The position numbers and the translations under genes are program-made. This document shows, piece after piece, positions 27,439 through 36,583 of a stretch of 64,000 nt of DNA. The stretch comes from Pseudomonas morbosilactucae. Its GTDB lineage: Bacteria > Pseudomonadota > Gammaproteobacteria > Pseudomonadales > Pseudomonadaceae. Under the pieces are notes generated by a model, which made no database searches, was not told the origin of the DNA, and was given only the letters and a program-made list of their open reading frames with translations. Location: positions 154,511-218,510 of the forward strand of contig NZ_JALQCW010000065.1 of the NCBI RefSeq assembly GCF_023241715.1. Reading direction: 5' to 3'. Every line of letters begins with the position of its first letter. Position 1 is the first letter of the stretch.

Positions 27439-28047
27439 ATGTCCGGGTCGATCCTTTATATCCACGGTTTCAACAGCGCCCCGGCCTCGCAAAAGGCCTC
27501 TCAGCTGAGTGCGGTGATGGACGCCATCGGGCTGGCCGGACAGTTGCGGGTTCCGGCCTTGCATCACCATCCCCGGGAGGCGATCAGCCAGCTGGAGCAG
27601 GCGATTGCCGAGCTGGGGCGGCCACTGCTGGTCGGCAGCTCGCTCGGCGGCTACTATGCGACTCACCTTGCCGAGCGCCATGGCCTGAAGGCCTTGTTGA
27701 TCAACCCTGCGGTGACCCCGCACCGGATGTTCGACGGCTACCTGGGCACGCAAAAGAACCTGTATACCGACGAGACCTGGGAGCTGACCCACGATCACGT
27801 GGCAGCCCTGGCGGAGCTGGAAGTGCCAGCGCCGCAGGACCCCCAGCGTTATCAGGTGTGGTTGCAGACGGGTGATGAGACCCTGGACTATCGCAGCGCG
27901 CAACGGTATTACCGGGCCTGCGCCTTACGTATTCAGGCCGGCGGCGACCATGGCTTCCAGGGTTTTGCCGGACAATTGCCGGCGATGTTGAGTTTTGCCG
28001 GCATTGGCGCCGATCAGTATCAGGCCATCGATTTCACGGCATTGTGA
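27439..28047 (+). CDS. yqiA: YqiA-family alpha/beta-hydrolase (esterase)
   Basis: The product is 202 residues from ATG 27439 after AGGGAG. The nucleophile elbow is GSSLGGYYAT (Ser about residue 66), and LYIHGFNSAP near the start gives the oxyanion region. The late GGDHGFQGF gives the catalytic His. E. coli YqiA is an esterase on short acyl chains; the physiological substrate is unknown. It is directly upstream of parE as in E. coli, with 45 bases between. Confidence 0.9.
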   Translation: MSGSILYIHGFNSAPASQKASQLSAVMDAIGLAGQLRVPALHHHPREAISQLEQAIAELGRPLLVGSSLGGYYATHLAERHGLKALLINPAVTPHRMFDGYLGTQKNLYTDETWELTHDHVAALAELEVPAPQDPQRYQVWLQTGDETLDYRSAQRYYRACALRIQAGGDHGFQGFAGQLPAMLSFAGIGADQYQAIDFTAL

Positions 28048-28092
28048 ACGCTCGAGCCTTTATTTTCATTGAACGACTAACGACGAGACCCC

Positions 28093-29997
28093 ATGGCCAC
28101 TCCCAGCGCTAGCTCTTATAACGCAGACGCCATCGAAGTCCTCTCGGGCCTCGACCCGGTGCGCAAACGTCCGGGCATGTACACCGACACCTCTCGGCCG
28201 AACCACTTGGCCCAGGAAGTCATCGACAACAGCGTCGACGAAGCCCTGGCCGGCCATGCGAAGTCGATCCAGGTCATCCTGCACGCCGACCATTCCCTGG
28301 AAGTGTCCGACGATGGCCGCGGCATGCCCGTGGACATTCACCCGGAAGAGGGCGTGTCCGGGATCGAGCTGATCCTCACCAAGCTCCACGCCGGCGGCAA
28401 GTTTTCCAACAAGAACTACCAGTTTTCCGGCGGTTTGCACGGGGTGGGTATTTCCGTGGTCAACGCCTTGTCGAACCAGGTCCGGGTGCGGGTCAAGCGT
28501 GACGGCAACGAGTACCAGATGACGTTCGCCGATGGCTACAAGGCCACCGAGCTGGAAGTGATCGGCACCGTGGGCAAGCGCAACACCGGCACCAGCGTGT
28601 ACTTCGCGCCGGACCCGAAATACTTCGACTCACCGAAATTCTCCGTCAGCCGCCTCAAGCACGTGCTCAAGGCCAAGGCTGTACTGTGCCCGGGGCTGCT
28701 GGTCAGCTTCGAAGACAAGTCCAGCGGCGAGAAGGTCGAGTGGCATTACGAAGACGGCCTGCGCTCCTACCTGGTGGACGCGGTCAGCGAATTCGAGCGC
28801 CTGCCGAGCGAGCCGTTCTGCGGCAGCCTGGCGGGTAACAAGGAGGCCGTGGACTGGGCCCTGCTGTGGCTGCCTGAAGGCGGCGACAGCGTCCAGGAAA
28901 GCTACGTCAACCTGATTCCCACGGCCCAGGGCGGCACCCACGTCAACGGTTTGCGCCAGGGCCTGCTGGATGCGATGCGCGAGTTCTGCGAATTCCGCAA
29001 CCTGCTGCCACGGGGCCTGAAGCTGGCACCGGAAGACGTCTGGGAGCGTATCGCCTTCGTCCTGTCGATGAAGATGCAAGACGCCCAGTTCTCCGGCCAG
29101 ACCAAGGAGCGACTGTCGTCCCGTGAGGCCGCGGCCTTCGTTTCCGGCGTGGTCAAGGACGCGTTCAGCCTGTGGCTCAACGCCAACCCTGAGCTGGGCA
29201 TGCAACTGGCCGAACTGGCCATCAGCAACGCCGGCCGCCGTTTGAAGGCCAGTAAAAAGGTCGAGCGCAAGCGCATTACCCAGGGACCGGCACTGCCGGG
29301 CAAACTGGCGGATTGCGCCGGGCAGGACCCGATGCGTTCCGAGCTGTTCCTGGTGGAAGGTGATTCCGCCGGCGGTTCGGCCAAGCAGGCACGGGATAAA
29401 GAGTTCCAGGCGATCCTGCCGTTGCGCGGCAAGATCCTCAACACCTGGGAAGTGGACGGCAGCGAAGTCCTGGCCAGCCAGGAAGTGCACAACATTGCCG
29501 TGGCCATTGGCGTCGACCCGGGTGCCGAGGACATGAGCCAGCTGCGCTACGGCAAAATCTGCATCCTCGCCGACGCCGACTCCGACGGCCTGCACATCGC
29601 CACCTTGCTCTGTGCTTTGTTCGTCCAGCATTTCCGCCCACTGGTGGATGCCGGTCACGTCTATGTCGCCATGCCGCCGCTGTACCGCATCGACCTGGGC
29701 AAAGAGATCTACTACGCCCTGGATGACGCCGAGCGTGATGGCATTCTCGACCGCCTGGTGGCCGAGAAGAAACGCGGCAAGCCCCAGGTCACTCGATTCA
29801 AAGGCCTGGGCGAAATGAACCCGCCGCAACTGCGCGAGACCACCATGGACCCGAACACTCGGCGCCTGGTGCAGTTGACCCTGGAAGACGTCGAGGCGAC
29901 CTCGGAAATGATGGACATGCTGCTGGCGAAAAAACGCGCCGGCGACCGCAAGACCTGGCTGGAGTCCAAAGGCAACCTGGCGGAGGTGCTGGCCTGA
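28093..29997 (+). CDS. parE: DNA topoisomerase IV subunit B
   Basis: The product is 634 residues. The GHKL ATPase has EVIDNSVDEALAG and DDGRGMPVD, with GGLHGVGISVVNAL as the lid. The Toprim domain starts with LFLVEGDSAGGSAKQARD and has the DADSDGLHIATLL metal motif. With ParC it decatenates daughter chromosomes. It is complete and of normal length. The stop overlaps the next ATG as TGATG, so the following secreted protein is translationally coupled to parE. Confidence 0.97.
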   Translation: MATPSASSYNADAIEVLSGLDPVRKRPGMYTDTSRPNHLAQEVIDNSVDEALAGHAKSIQVILHADHSLEVSDDGRGMPVDIHPEEGVSGIELILTKLHAGGKFSNKNYQFSGGLHGVGISVVNALSNQVRVRVKRDGNEYQMTFADGYKATELEVIGTVGKRNTGTSVYFAPDPKYFDSPKFSVSRLKHVLKAKAVLCPGLLVSFEDKSSGEKVEWHYEDGLRSYLVDAVSEFERLPSEPFCGSLAGNKEAVDWALLWLPEGGDSVQESYVNLIPTAQGGTHVNGLRQGLLDAMREFCEFRNLLPRGLKLAPEDVWERIAFVLSMKMQDAQFSGQTKERLSSREAAAFVSGVVKDAFSLWLNANPELGMQLAELAISNAGRRLKASKKVERKRITQGPALPGKLADCAGQDPMRSELFLVEGDSAGGSAKQARDKEFQAILPLRGKILNTWEVDGSEVLASQEVHNIAVAIGVDPGAEDMSQLRYGKICILADADSDGLHIATLLCALFVQHFRPLVDAGHVYVAMPPLYRIDLGKEIYYALDDAERDGILDRLVAEKKRGKPQVTRFKGLGEMNPPQLRETTMDPNTRRLVQLTLEDVEATSEMMDMLLAKKRAGDRKTWLESKGNLAEVLA

Positions 29998-30980
29998 TGT
30001 TCAGAGGCTTTGCCCTGGCGTCAGTGCTATTGGCAACCTCGGCGGTGGCCGCGCCATCGCCCGAGCTGCAGTTGCTCGCCGAGCATCCGGTAGAAGGGAT
30101 GCGCGGTGGCAACCTGTCGGGCCTGGCGCAATGTGGCAAGGACTTGTGGACCGTTTCCGACCGCGATGACGACCAGATTTACCGGCTCGATACTCGTGAG
30201 ACGGTCTGGCGCGCCCAGGCGGTGCCGGTCGAGGTGCCGCCGGTGCCCGACAGTGGCTTGCCCTGGGGCTTGAGCTCGCGAACCTGGGCGGCGTCCTTTG
30301 TGCGTGGCGGCGACCTGGATTTTGAAGGCATTACCTGTGACAAGGCCGGCCATAAGTATGTGGTCAGCGAATCCCATGCGGCGGTGTTGCAGGTGCCGGT
30401 GGATGGCCCGGCGCAGTGGCTGAAAATTTCCCCGATCATGGTCCGCGAAGCCCGTGCCAGCGGTATGTTGCTGCACTTCAATGCGTTGTTCGAGGGCCTG
30501 GCGGTGAGCCCCGCCGGGGATCGGATCTGGCTGGCGGCCGAGCGCGAACGTCGAGGGTTGTTGCTGATCAAGCGTCAGCAGACGGTCTGGGATTGCGACG
30601 GCGGCTGTGTGCTGCTCAGCGAGGCCGGTTCGGAAATGCAGCCTGCGCAAATGCCCAAGGCCAAGGCCGTGTCCCGGGATTTTGCCGACCTCGCGTTGTT
30701 CGAGGGCAAGCTGTTCACCCTGGAACGCAACGCCTATGAAGTCTGTCGCCGGGATGCACAGACCGCCAAGGTCGAGCGTTGCTGGTCGTTTGCCGCCGAG
30801 GCGCTCCAGGAGCAACGGCGTTATCCGCAGCCCTACGGGCTGGCCGAAGCGCTGGTGGTGGATGCAACCGGGGCCTGGATCGGCCTGGACAACAACAATG
30901 GTGCCCGCGCCGATGGCGAAGTACGGCCGATTGTCTGGCGTTTTGCTGCTCCTGAGGGTGGTTGGAGTGCCAAACCATGA
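29997..30980 (+). CDS. Secreted phytase-like/esterase-like domain protein
   Basis: The product is 327 residues. The signal peptide is MFRGFALASVLLATSAVAA, probably cleaved after AVA. The rest looks like a beta-propeller of the esterase-like-activity-of-phytase family, with DLWTVSDRDDDQIYRLD, DLDFEGITCD and FEGLAVSPAGDRIWLAAE as blade repeats carrying acidic loops. It should be periplasmic. It corresponds to PA4966. The substrate is unknown, and the family name does not prove phytase action. It overlaps the next gene by 4 bases. Confidence 0.8.
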   Translation: MFRGFALASVLLATSAVAAPSPELQLLAEHPVEGMRGGNLSGLAQCGKDLWTVSDRDDDQIYRLDTRETVWRAQAVPVEVPPVPDSGLPWGLSSRTWAASFVRGGDLDFEGITCDKAGHKYVVSESHAAVLQVPVDGPAQWLKISPIMVREARASGMLLHFNALFEGLAVSPAGDRIWLAAERERRGLLLIKRQQTVWDCDGGCVLLSEAGSEMQPAQMPKAKAVSRDFADLALFEGKLFTLERNAYEVCRRDAQTAKVERCWSFAAEALQEQRRYPQPYGLAEALVVDATGAWIGLDNNNGARADGEVRPIVWRFAAPEGGWSAKP

Positions 30981-31498
30981 GCCAACAACCCGGTAAAAGG
31001 GCAGGGCGGGTCATGTTGATCATGGCCTGGGCCGCTGGGCTGTTTCTGGCCACGCGATTTTTTGGCGAGTGGGAGCAGCGTCAGGAAAATCCTAACGCTG
31101 TCGTGACTTCGCAACATCATGGGGATTACATCGAGGTGAAGCTGGTGGGCAACGGCCAGGGGCACTTCGTCGCCAGCGGCCAGATCAATGGCCAGCCGGC
31201 GGATTTCATGCTCGATACTGGCGCCACCGACGTCGCGATCCCGACGGACCTGGCCGAGCGCCTGGGCCTGGAGCGAGGCGCCCCGGTGACCCTGAGCACG
31301 GCCAATGGCCGCACCGAAGGCTACCGGACCCGTCTTGAGCGCCTGCAGTTGGGTGAGATCGTCCTGCGGGATGTACGCGCCCTGGTGGTCCCCGGACTGG
31401 GCGGCGAGCAGGTGCTGATGGGCATGAGCGCATTGAAACAACTTGAATTTACCCAGCGTGGTGGCACCTTGCTGCTGCGCCAGACAACGAACCGATGA
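30977..31498 (+). CDS. Membrane-anchored retropepsin-like aspartic protease
   Basis: The product is 173 residues from ATG 30977. One N-terminal helix (VMLIMAWAAGLFLATRFF) anchors it, with the domain probably periplasmic. The single active-site motif DTGATDVAIP (about residues 78-87) and a later MGMSALKQLEF segment match the clan AA protease family (TIGR02281 type). As a single-lobe protease it should work as a dimer. Its place between parE and parC is conserved in Pseudomonas (PA4965); no link to topoisomerase function is known to me. Confidence 0.85.
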   Translation: MSQQPGKRAGRVMLIMAWAAGLFLATRFFGEWEQRQENPNAVVTSQHHGDYIEVKLVGNGQGHFVASGQINGQPADFMLDTGATDVAIPTDLAERLGLERGAPVTLSTANGRTEGYRTRLERLQLGEIVLRDVRALVVPGLGGEQVLMGMSALKQLEFTQRGGTLLLRQTTNR

Positions 31499-31505
31499 GG
31501 CCCGC

Positions 31506-33764
31506 ATGAGCGACTCCCTTGATCTCAGCCTGGATGGCGTAGAACGCCGATCACTGGCTGACTTCACCGAAAATGCCTACCTCAACTACTCCATGTACGT
31601 GATCATGGACCGTGCGCTGCCACATATCGGCGACGGCCTGAAGCCGGTACAGCGGCGTATTGTCTACGCCATGAGTGAGCTGGGGCTGGACGCTGACTCC
31701 AAGCACAAGAAATCTGCCCGTACCGTGGGTGACGTGCTCGGTAAATTCCACCCCCACGGCGACTCGGCCTGCTACGAAGCCATGGTGCTGATGGCCCAGC
31801 CGTTCAGCTATCGCTACACCTTGGTGGATGGCCAGGGTAACTGGGGGGCGCCGGACGATCCCAAGTCCTTCGCGGCCATGCGTTACACCGAAGCGCGTCT
31901 ATCCCGCTATTCCGAGGTGCTGCTCAGCGAACTGGGCCAGGGCACCGCGGACTGGGGCCCGAACTTCGATGGCACCTTGCAGGAGCCGTTGGTCCTGCCG
32001 GCGCGCTTGCCGAATATCCTGCTCAACGGCACCACCGGCATCGCCGTGGGCATGGCCACGGACGTACCGCCGCACAACCTGCGGGAAGTGGCGACCGCCT
32101 GCGTACGCTTGCTGGATGAGCCCAAGGCCACGGTCGAGCAGCTCTGTGAGCATATCCAGGGCCCGGACTACCCGACTGAAGCGGAAATCATCACGCCCCG
32201 CGCCGATCTGCTGAAAATGTACGAAACCGGCAAGGGCTCGGTGCGCATGCGCGCCGTGTACCGCATTGAAGACGGCGACATCATTGTCACCGCGCTGCCC
32301 CATCAGGTATCCGGCGCCAAGGTGCTGGAGCAGATCGCCGCGCAGATGCAGGCCAAGAAGCTGCCGATGGTGGCTGACCTGCGTGACGAGTCGGACCACG
32401 AGAACCCTTGCCGGATTGTGATTATCCCGAGCAGCAACCGGGTCGACCACGAAGCGCTGATGCAGCATTTGTTCGCCAGCACCGAGCTGGAGTCCACTTA
32501 TCGGGTGAACGTCAACATCATCGGCCTGGACGGCAAGCCGCAGTTGAAGAACCTGCGCACCTTGCTGGTGGAGTGGCTGGAGTTCCGGGTCAATACCGTG
32601 CGCCGTCGCCTGCAGTTCCGCCTCGATAAGGTCGAGCGGCGCCTGCACCTGTTGGACGGTTTGCTGATTGCCTACCTCAATCTGGATGAAGTGATCCACA
32701 TCATCCGGACCGCCGAGCACCCGAAGGCCGAGTTAATTGCGCGCTTCCAGCTCAGCGAGATCCAGGCCGACTACATTCTCGACACTCGCTTGCGCCAGTT
32801 GGCCCGTCTGGAAGAGATGAAGCTGCGGGACGAGCAGGATGAATTGCTGAAAGAACAGGCCAAGTTGCAGGCCCTGCTGGGCAGCGAAGCCAAGCTCAAG
32901 AAGCTGGTGCGCACCGAGCTGCTGAAAGATGCCGAGACCTACGGCGATGACCGTCGCTCGCCGATCGTGGAGCGCAGTGAAGCCAAGGCGCTGACCGAAA
33001 CCGAGCTGCTGCCGAACGAGAAAGTGACCGTCGTTCTGTCGGAAAAGGGCTGGGTACGTTCGGCCAAGGGGCATGATATCGATGCCACCGGGCTTTCCTA
33101 CAAAGCCGGGGATGGCTTCAAGACCTCGGCCATGGGGCGCTCCAACCAGTTCGCGGTGTTTATCGACTCCACTGGCCGCAGCTATTCGGTGGCAGCCCAT
33201 ACCTTGCCTTCGGCCCGTGGCCAGGGCGAACCCCTGACCGGGCGCCTGACGCCGCCGCCAGGGGCAACCTTCGAATGCGTGCTGCTGCCTGAAGATGAGG
33301 CGCTGTACGTGATCGCCTCCGACGCCGGCTATGGGTTCGTGGTCAAGGGTGAAGACTTGCAGGCCAAGAACAAGGCAGGCAAGGCCCTGTTGAGCCTGCC
33401 CAACAATGCCAAGGTGCTGGCGCCGCGGCCGGTGGCCGATCGTGAGCAGAACTGGTTGGCTTCGGTGACCACTGAAGGGCGCTTGCTGATCTTCAAGATC
33501 AGCGACCTGCCGCAATTGGGTAAAGGCAAAGGCAACAAGATCATCGGCATTCCCGGTGAGCGTGTGGCCAGCCGTGAGGAGTATGTGACGGATGTCGCGG
33601 TGCTGCCGGATGGCGCGACCCTGGTGCTGCAGGCCGGTAAACGGACCCTGTCGCTCAAGGCCGACGACCTGGAGCACTACAAGGGTGAGCGCGGCCGCCG
33701 TGGTAACAAACTGCCACGTGGCTTCCAGCGCGTAGATGCGTTGTTGGTAGAAAATCTCAACTAA
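31506..33764 (+). CDS. parC: DNA topoisomerase IV subunit A
   Basis: The product is 752 residues from ATG 31506. The breakage domain has the active Tyr127 in AMRYTEARL. The quinolone-determining region reads GKFHPHGDSACYEA with Ser87 intact, the wild-type state. The C-terminal half is a beta-pinwheel DNA-binding domain. Together with ParE it unlinks replicated chromosomes. The start lies seven bases after the protease stop. The hairpin at 33829 probably ends the transcript. Confidence 0.97.
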   Translation: MSDSLDLSLDGVERRSLADFTENAYLNYSMYVIMDRALPHIGDGLKPVQRRIVYAMSELGLDADSKHKKSARTVGDVLGKFHPHGDSACYEAMVLMAQPFSYRYTLVDGQGNWGAPDDPKSFAAMRYTEARLSRYSEVLLSELGQGTADWGPNFDGTLQEPLVLPARLPNILLNGTTGIAVGMATDVPPHNLREVATACVRLLDEPKATVEQLCEHIQGPDYPTEAEIITPRADLLKMYETGKGSVRMRAVYRIEDGDIIVTALPHQVSGAKVLEQIAAQMQAKKLPMVADLRDESDHENPCRIVIIPSSNRVDHEALMQHLFASTELESTYRVNVNIIGLDGKPQLKNLRTLLVEWLEFRVNTVRRRLQFRLDKVERRLHLLDGLLIAYLNLDEVIHIIRTAEHPKAELIARFQLSEIQADYILDTRLRQLARLEEMKLRDEQDELLKEQAKLQALLGSEAKLKKLVRTELLKDAETYGDDRRSPIVERSEAKALTETELLPNEKVTVVLSEKGWVRSAKGHDIDATGLSYKAGDGFKTSAMGRSNQFAVFIDSTGRSYSVAAHTLPSARGQGEPLTGRLTPPPGATFECVLLPEDEALYVIASDAGYGFVVKGEDLQAKNKAGKALLSLPNNAKVLAPRPVADREQNWLASVTTEGRLLIFKISDLPQLGKGKGNKIIGIPGERVASREEYVTDVAVLPDGATLVLQAGKRTLSLKADDLEHYKGERGRRGNKLPRGFQRVDALLVENLN

Positions 33765-33828
33765 TGCGGGCTAGAGCGCTCGATCTGCGATTTAACCGGT
33801 AGATCGACGCTACAACGCTGGAGTCGGG

Positions 33829-33856
33829 GCGCATATTCACGGATGATATGCGCTTT
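33829..33856 (+). terminator. Hairpin after parC
   Basis: GCGCATAT (33829-33836) pairs with ATATGCGC (33846-33853) around a 9-base loop, followed by TTT. It lies 65 bases after the parC stop. Confidence 0.5.
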
Positions 33857-33940
33857 CAAGCGCCGGCGTGGCCGAGCGTTATTCAGGGTTTTTTTGAGTA
33901 TTTACACTGTGGCTAGCCTTGTGGCCGCCACCTGGATGGG

Positions 33941-34654
33941 ATGATGACTGCTCTGCGCCTTCCACTTGTTTTTTTGCTCGCTGGCGTTCTTGGCCTGGCG
34001 GGTTGCAGCGTACACCAGCCGGTGTCGCTGTATCAGCTGGACAGCGGAAGTCCAGCTCAACCGGCTAACGCCGGGATGTCGGTCCTCTTGGGGCCGGTGC
34101 TGATTGCTGATTATCTGCAACGCGAAACCCTGTTGCAGCGCCAAGATGATGGCAGCCTGCAAGCCTCGACCGACGGTCGTTGGGCAGGCAGCTTGTCGTC
34201 GGACATCGACCAGTTGCTGCTGCGTCAGGTCGCGGGCCATCTGGACAGTCAGCGAGTGGTGCTGTCTCCGGCCACCAATGGCTTCACCCCGGATGTGCAG
34301 GTCTTGCTGTCGATCACTCGCCTGGATTCGGGCAAGTCGCAGCCGGCGATCCTGGATGCCCAATGGCGCTTGATCGACCGCCGTGGCCAGGTGCGTGACA
34401 ACCGTATTGTCCATCTGCAAGAACAGCATGCGGGCACTACGGCGTCTCAGGTCCAGGCCCAGGGGGTGTTGCTGCAGCGCCTGGCCGAACAATTGTCCGG
34501 TGCGCTGAGGCCGCTGGCCAATCAGCCGGCCATCGTAGATGTTCCACGTAAATCGGCGCCCGCTCCGGCCGCCAAGCCAGTGGAGCAGAGCAAGCAGCCG
34601 AAGATCCCCATGGCCACGCCGATCCGCACGGATATGGAAGTGTTCAGGTTCTGA
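33941..34654 (+). CDS. PqiC/DUF330-type ABC transport auxiliary lipoprotein
   Basis: The product is 237 residues. The lipoprotein signal ends in LGLAGC, with Cys about residue 22, followed by VHQPVSLYQLDSG; this YxLD pattern is typical of PqiC (DUF330) lipoproteins, partners of MCE phospholipid transporters. A Pro/Ala-rich linker near residues 205-225 precedes the C-terminus. It should sit on the periplasmic face of the outer membrane. No MCE or permease gene is next to it, so it is either an orphan partner or has another use. The start codon is preceded by an in-frame second ATG-like choice only one codon away. Confidence 0.75.
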   Translation: MMTALRLPLVFLLAGVLGLAGCSVHQPVSLYQLDSGSPAQPANAGMSVLLGPVLIADYLQRETLLQRQDDGSLQASTDGRWAGSLSSDIDQLLLRQVAGHLDSQRVVLSPATNGFTPDVQVLLSITRLDSGKSQPAILDAQWRLIDRRGQVRDNRIVHLQEQHAGTTASQVQAQGVLLQRLAEQLSGALRPLANQPAIVDVPRKSAPAPAAKPVEQSKQPKIPMATPIRTDMEVFRF

Positions 34655-34670
34655 TGTGACCTGCCTCAAG

Positions 34671-34700
34671 ACAAAGCCCGCCTAGCCGCGGGCTTTGTTG
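34671..34700 (+). terminator. Terminator after the PqiC-like gene
   Basis: ACAAAGCCCGC (34671-34681) pairs with GCGGGCTTTGT (34688-34698) around a 6-base loop. It lies 17 bases after the stop; a T-rich stretch follows. Confidence 0.75.
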
Positions 34701-34723
34701 TTTCTGGAGGTTGATGGGGGCGT

Positions 34724-34796
34724 TATCGCTGGCAAGCCAGCTCCTACAGAACGGCCAATCGTGCGGAACCTGTAGGAGCCGGCTTGCCGGCGATGG
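34724..34796. repeat. REP-type inverted pair
   Basis: TATCGCTGGCAAGCCAGCTCC at 34724 and its partner CTGTAGGAGCCGGCTTGCCG at 34770 are two head-to-head copies of the fluorescent-Pseudomonas REP consensus, separated by about 20 bases. They lie in the 259-base gap between the PqiC-like gene and ytjB, which holds no gene. A degraded pair with the same core lies at 61131. Confidence 0.85.
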
Positions 34797-34869
34797 GGCA
34801 GGCAAGCCTTGTGCAAGGTTCAGGGCCTCATTGATATGGGCATGGCCTGACAAAGCCCCTCCGTCAGAC

Positions 34870-34896
34870 ACAAAAAAGCCCGCGCTAGGCGGGCTT
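34870..34896 (-). terminator. Terminator of the ytjB-like gene
   Basis: AAGCCCGC (34876-34883) pairs with GCGGGCTT (34889-34896) around a 5-base loop. On the minus strand the stem is followed by a run of six Ts, as expected 18 bases after the ytjB stop. Confidence 0.8.
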
Positions 34897-34913
34897 CTTC
34901 GGGGTGGCAAGCG

Positions 34914-36449
34914 TTACAGCTTGGCCCGGGTCTCGTGCATCCGCGCCAGCTGGCGCTCTAGCATCGATGGATAGGGTTCCATCAGGCGCTCCACGCAGCA
35001 GGCCCCTTCCGGGCTGGCGATGGGGCGGATCCGCGCGCGTTGGCGAATCAGTGCGTCGTCGTTGATCTTGCGCTCCACCAGCAGCAGGTTGCGGCTGTGT
35101 TGGGACAAGGCCAGGGCATCCTGGGCGGTTTCGGTCAGCAGCAGGTCGATCTGGCTCAGGCCGAACAATTCGTCACCGAGGGTCAGGCCCAGTTGCAGTT
35201 GCAGGGTGATGCCGCTGTCGGCGACTTCGATCTGCAGCGCATGGCCCAGGGCGCGCAACAGCTCGCCGCAGCAAATGGCGTTGGTCAGGTAGTCATCGCC
35301 GCTGTCTTCGCTGTGGAACAGCATCAGGGTGCTGCCGTCGTTCAGGGTGTGCAGTTCGCTCTGATACAGCAACGCTGCCTGGTCCAGGCAATCACGATAG
35401 CGCTCCAGCAACTCCGTCAGGCGGGCGCGGGGCAGGCGTCGCAGTTGTTCCTGGGCGCCCAGTTGCACGGCCAGTACCGCACTGTGTTGCGGTTGCTGGG
35501 GCACTACCGGCTTGGGCAGCGGCTTGGGGGCAGCGGCGCTTGAATGATCCCGCAGGTCGGCGAACGGGTCTTCTTCGTCCAGTTCGTCTTCTTCGGCGCT
35601 GACCAGATGCCGTGGCGCCGGCTTGAGCCCGGCCACCGGGGCGCTTTCATCAAAGCTCGGGTCGCGCAGGTTGCGCACCTCAAAGGCCGGTTCGGCGTCT
35701 TCGGCAGTGTCGTAATCGCTGTCGTCGTAGTCGGGCTCGGGTTCCGGTTCTGGCTTTTCCGGCACCAGGCGGGCGTGCAGCTGGCGCGCCAGATCGCCGA
35801 TCTCGTCTTGGCGCTGGGTGGCCGGGGTGTGTTCGTCCAGGTCTCGCAGCCAGACCCGCAACTGCATCAGGGGTGTGGAGATATGCCGCCCCAGGCGCAG
35901 GCTCAAGGCCAGGGCCAGGGCCAGCAGAATGGCGCTGAGAATGCCCATGCTTTGCAGGCTGATGGTCATCGGCTGCTGGAACTGGGCCATGTCCAGGCTG
36001 ATCCGCAGGTTGCCGGCGGTCACGTCCTGGAAGGTGATCTTGGTCTGGTAGACGCCTTCGGTTTCGCCCAGCAGGCTGCTTTTCGGGCGCTGCCCGGCTT
36101 CGGCGAGGATCCGGTTGTCGACGCTATAGATGGCCGCATGGGCCACCAGCGGGTTCTTGGTCAGGTTGTTGAGCAGCACGTTGAGGCTGAGGATGTCGTT
36201 GGACACCAGCAGCTCGGTGGCCGAGGTTGCGGTCTGGGTAGTCAGGCTCTGACCCAGGGCGTCGGCTTGTTCGTGCATCGCCTGCTTGAATTGCAGGCCC
36301 ATCACGCAGGCATAGATTACCAGGGCCAGGGCGACCAGGATCACGTTATGGCTGGCAATGCGTAATGCAATCGGTACACGGCGGTGGCGCAGTGCACGGA
36401 AGATCAGCAGAAAGAAGTTATCGGGTTTGACTGGCGTAGGCCGGTTCAC
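34914..36449 (-). CDS. ytjB: AhpA/YtjB-like membrane protein with degenerate cyclase-like C-terminus
   Basis: The product is 511 residues from a GTG at 36449. Helix one is about residues 35-55 and helix two about 168-188, bracketing a periplasmic domain of about 115 residues, and a HAMP-like segment (GRHISTPLMQLRVWLRDL) follows. A long acidic, proline-rich linker covers about residues 230-330. The last 170 residues resemble a class III nucleotide cyclase homology fold, with LHTLNDGSTLMLFHSED and LQLQLGLTLGDELFG, but the usual two metal Asp residues are not evident. E. coli YtjB is also divergent from serB, which supports the family. A sensor or scaffold role is inference. Confidence 0.75.
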   Translation of the reverse strand: MNRPTPVKPDNFFLLIFRALRHRRVPIALRIASHNVILVALALVIYACVMGLQFKQAMHEQADALGQSLTTQTATSATELLVSNDILSLNVLLNNLTKNPLVAHAAIYSVDNRILAEAGQRPKSSLLGETEGVYQTKITFQDVTAGNLRISLDMAQFQQPMTISLQSMGILSAILLALALALSLRLGRHISTPLMQLRVWLRDLDEHTPATQRQDEIGDLARQLHARLVPEKPEPEPEPDYDDSDYDTAEDAEPAFEVRNLRDPSFDESAPVAGLKPAPRHLVSAEEDELDEEDPFADLRDHSSAAAPKPLPKPVVPQQPQHSAVLAVQLGAQEQLRRLPRARLTELLERYRDCLDQAALLYQSELHTLNDGSTLMLFHSEDSGDDYLTNAICCGELLRALGHALQIEVADSGITLQLQLGLTLGDELFGLSQIDLLLTETAQDALALSQHSRNLLLVERKINDDALIRQRARIRPIASPEGACCVERLMEPYPSMLERQLARMHETRAKL

Positions 36450-36583
36450 TGAGCTCGGCTCTTTTGTCCGTGAAGTTGACGCGCAGTATAGCGACAGGCC
36501 CTAGACCGGCAAAGCGCTGGCTGTGCCCGATGGTCAGCGAAAGTAGGTAGAATGCGGTTTTTTTCCACCTGCGGGGGTGCGCC

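Noticed and set aside
31755..31772. Possible quinolone-resistance change in parC
   Set aside because: The determining region has the wild-type Ser87.
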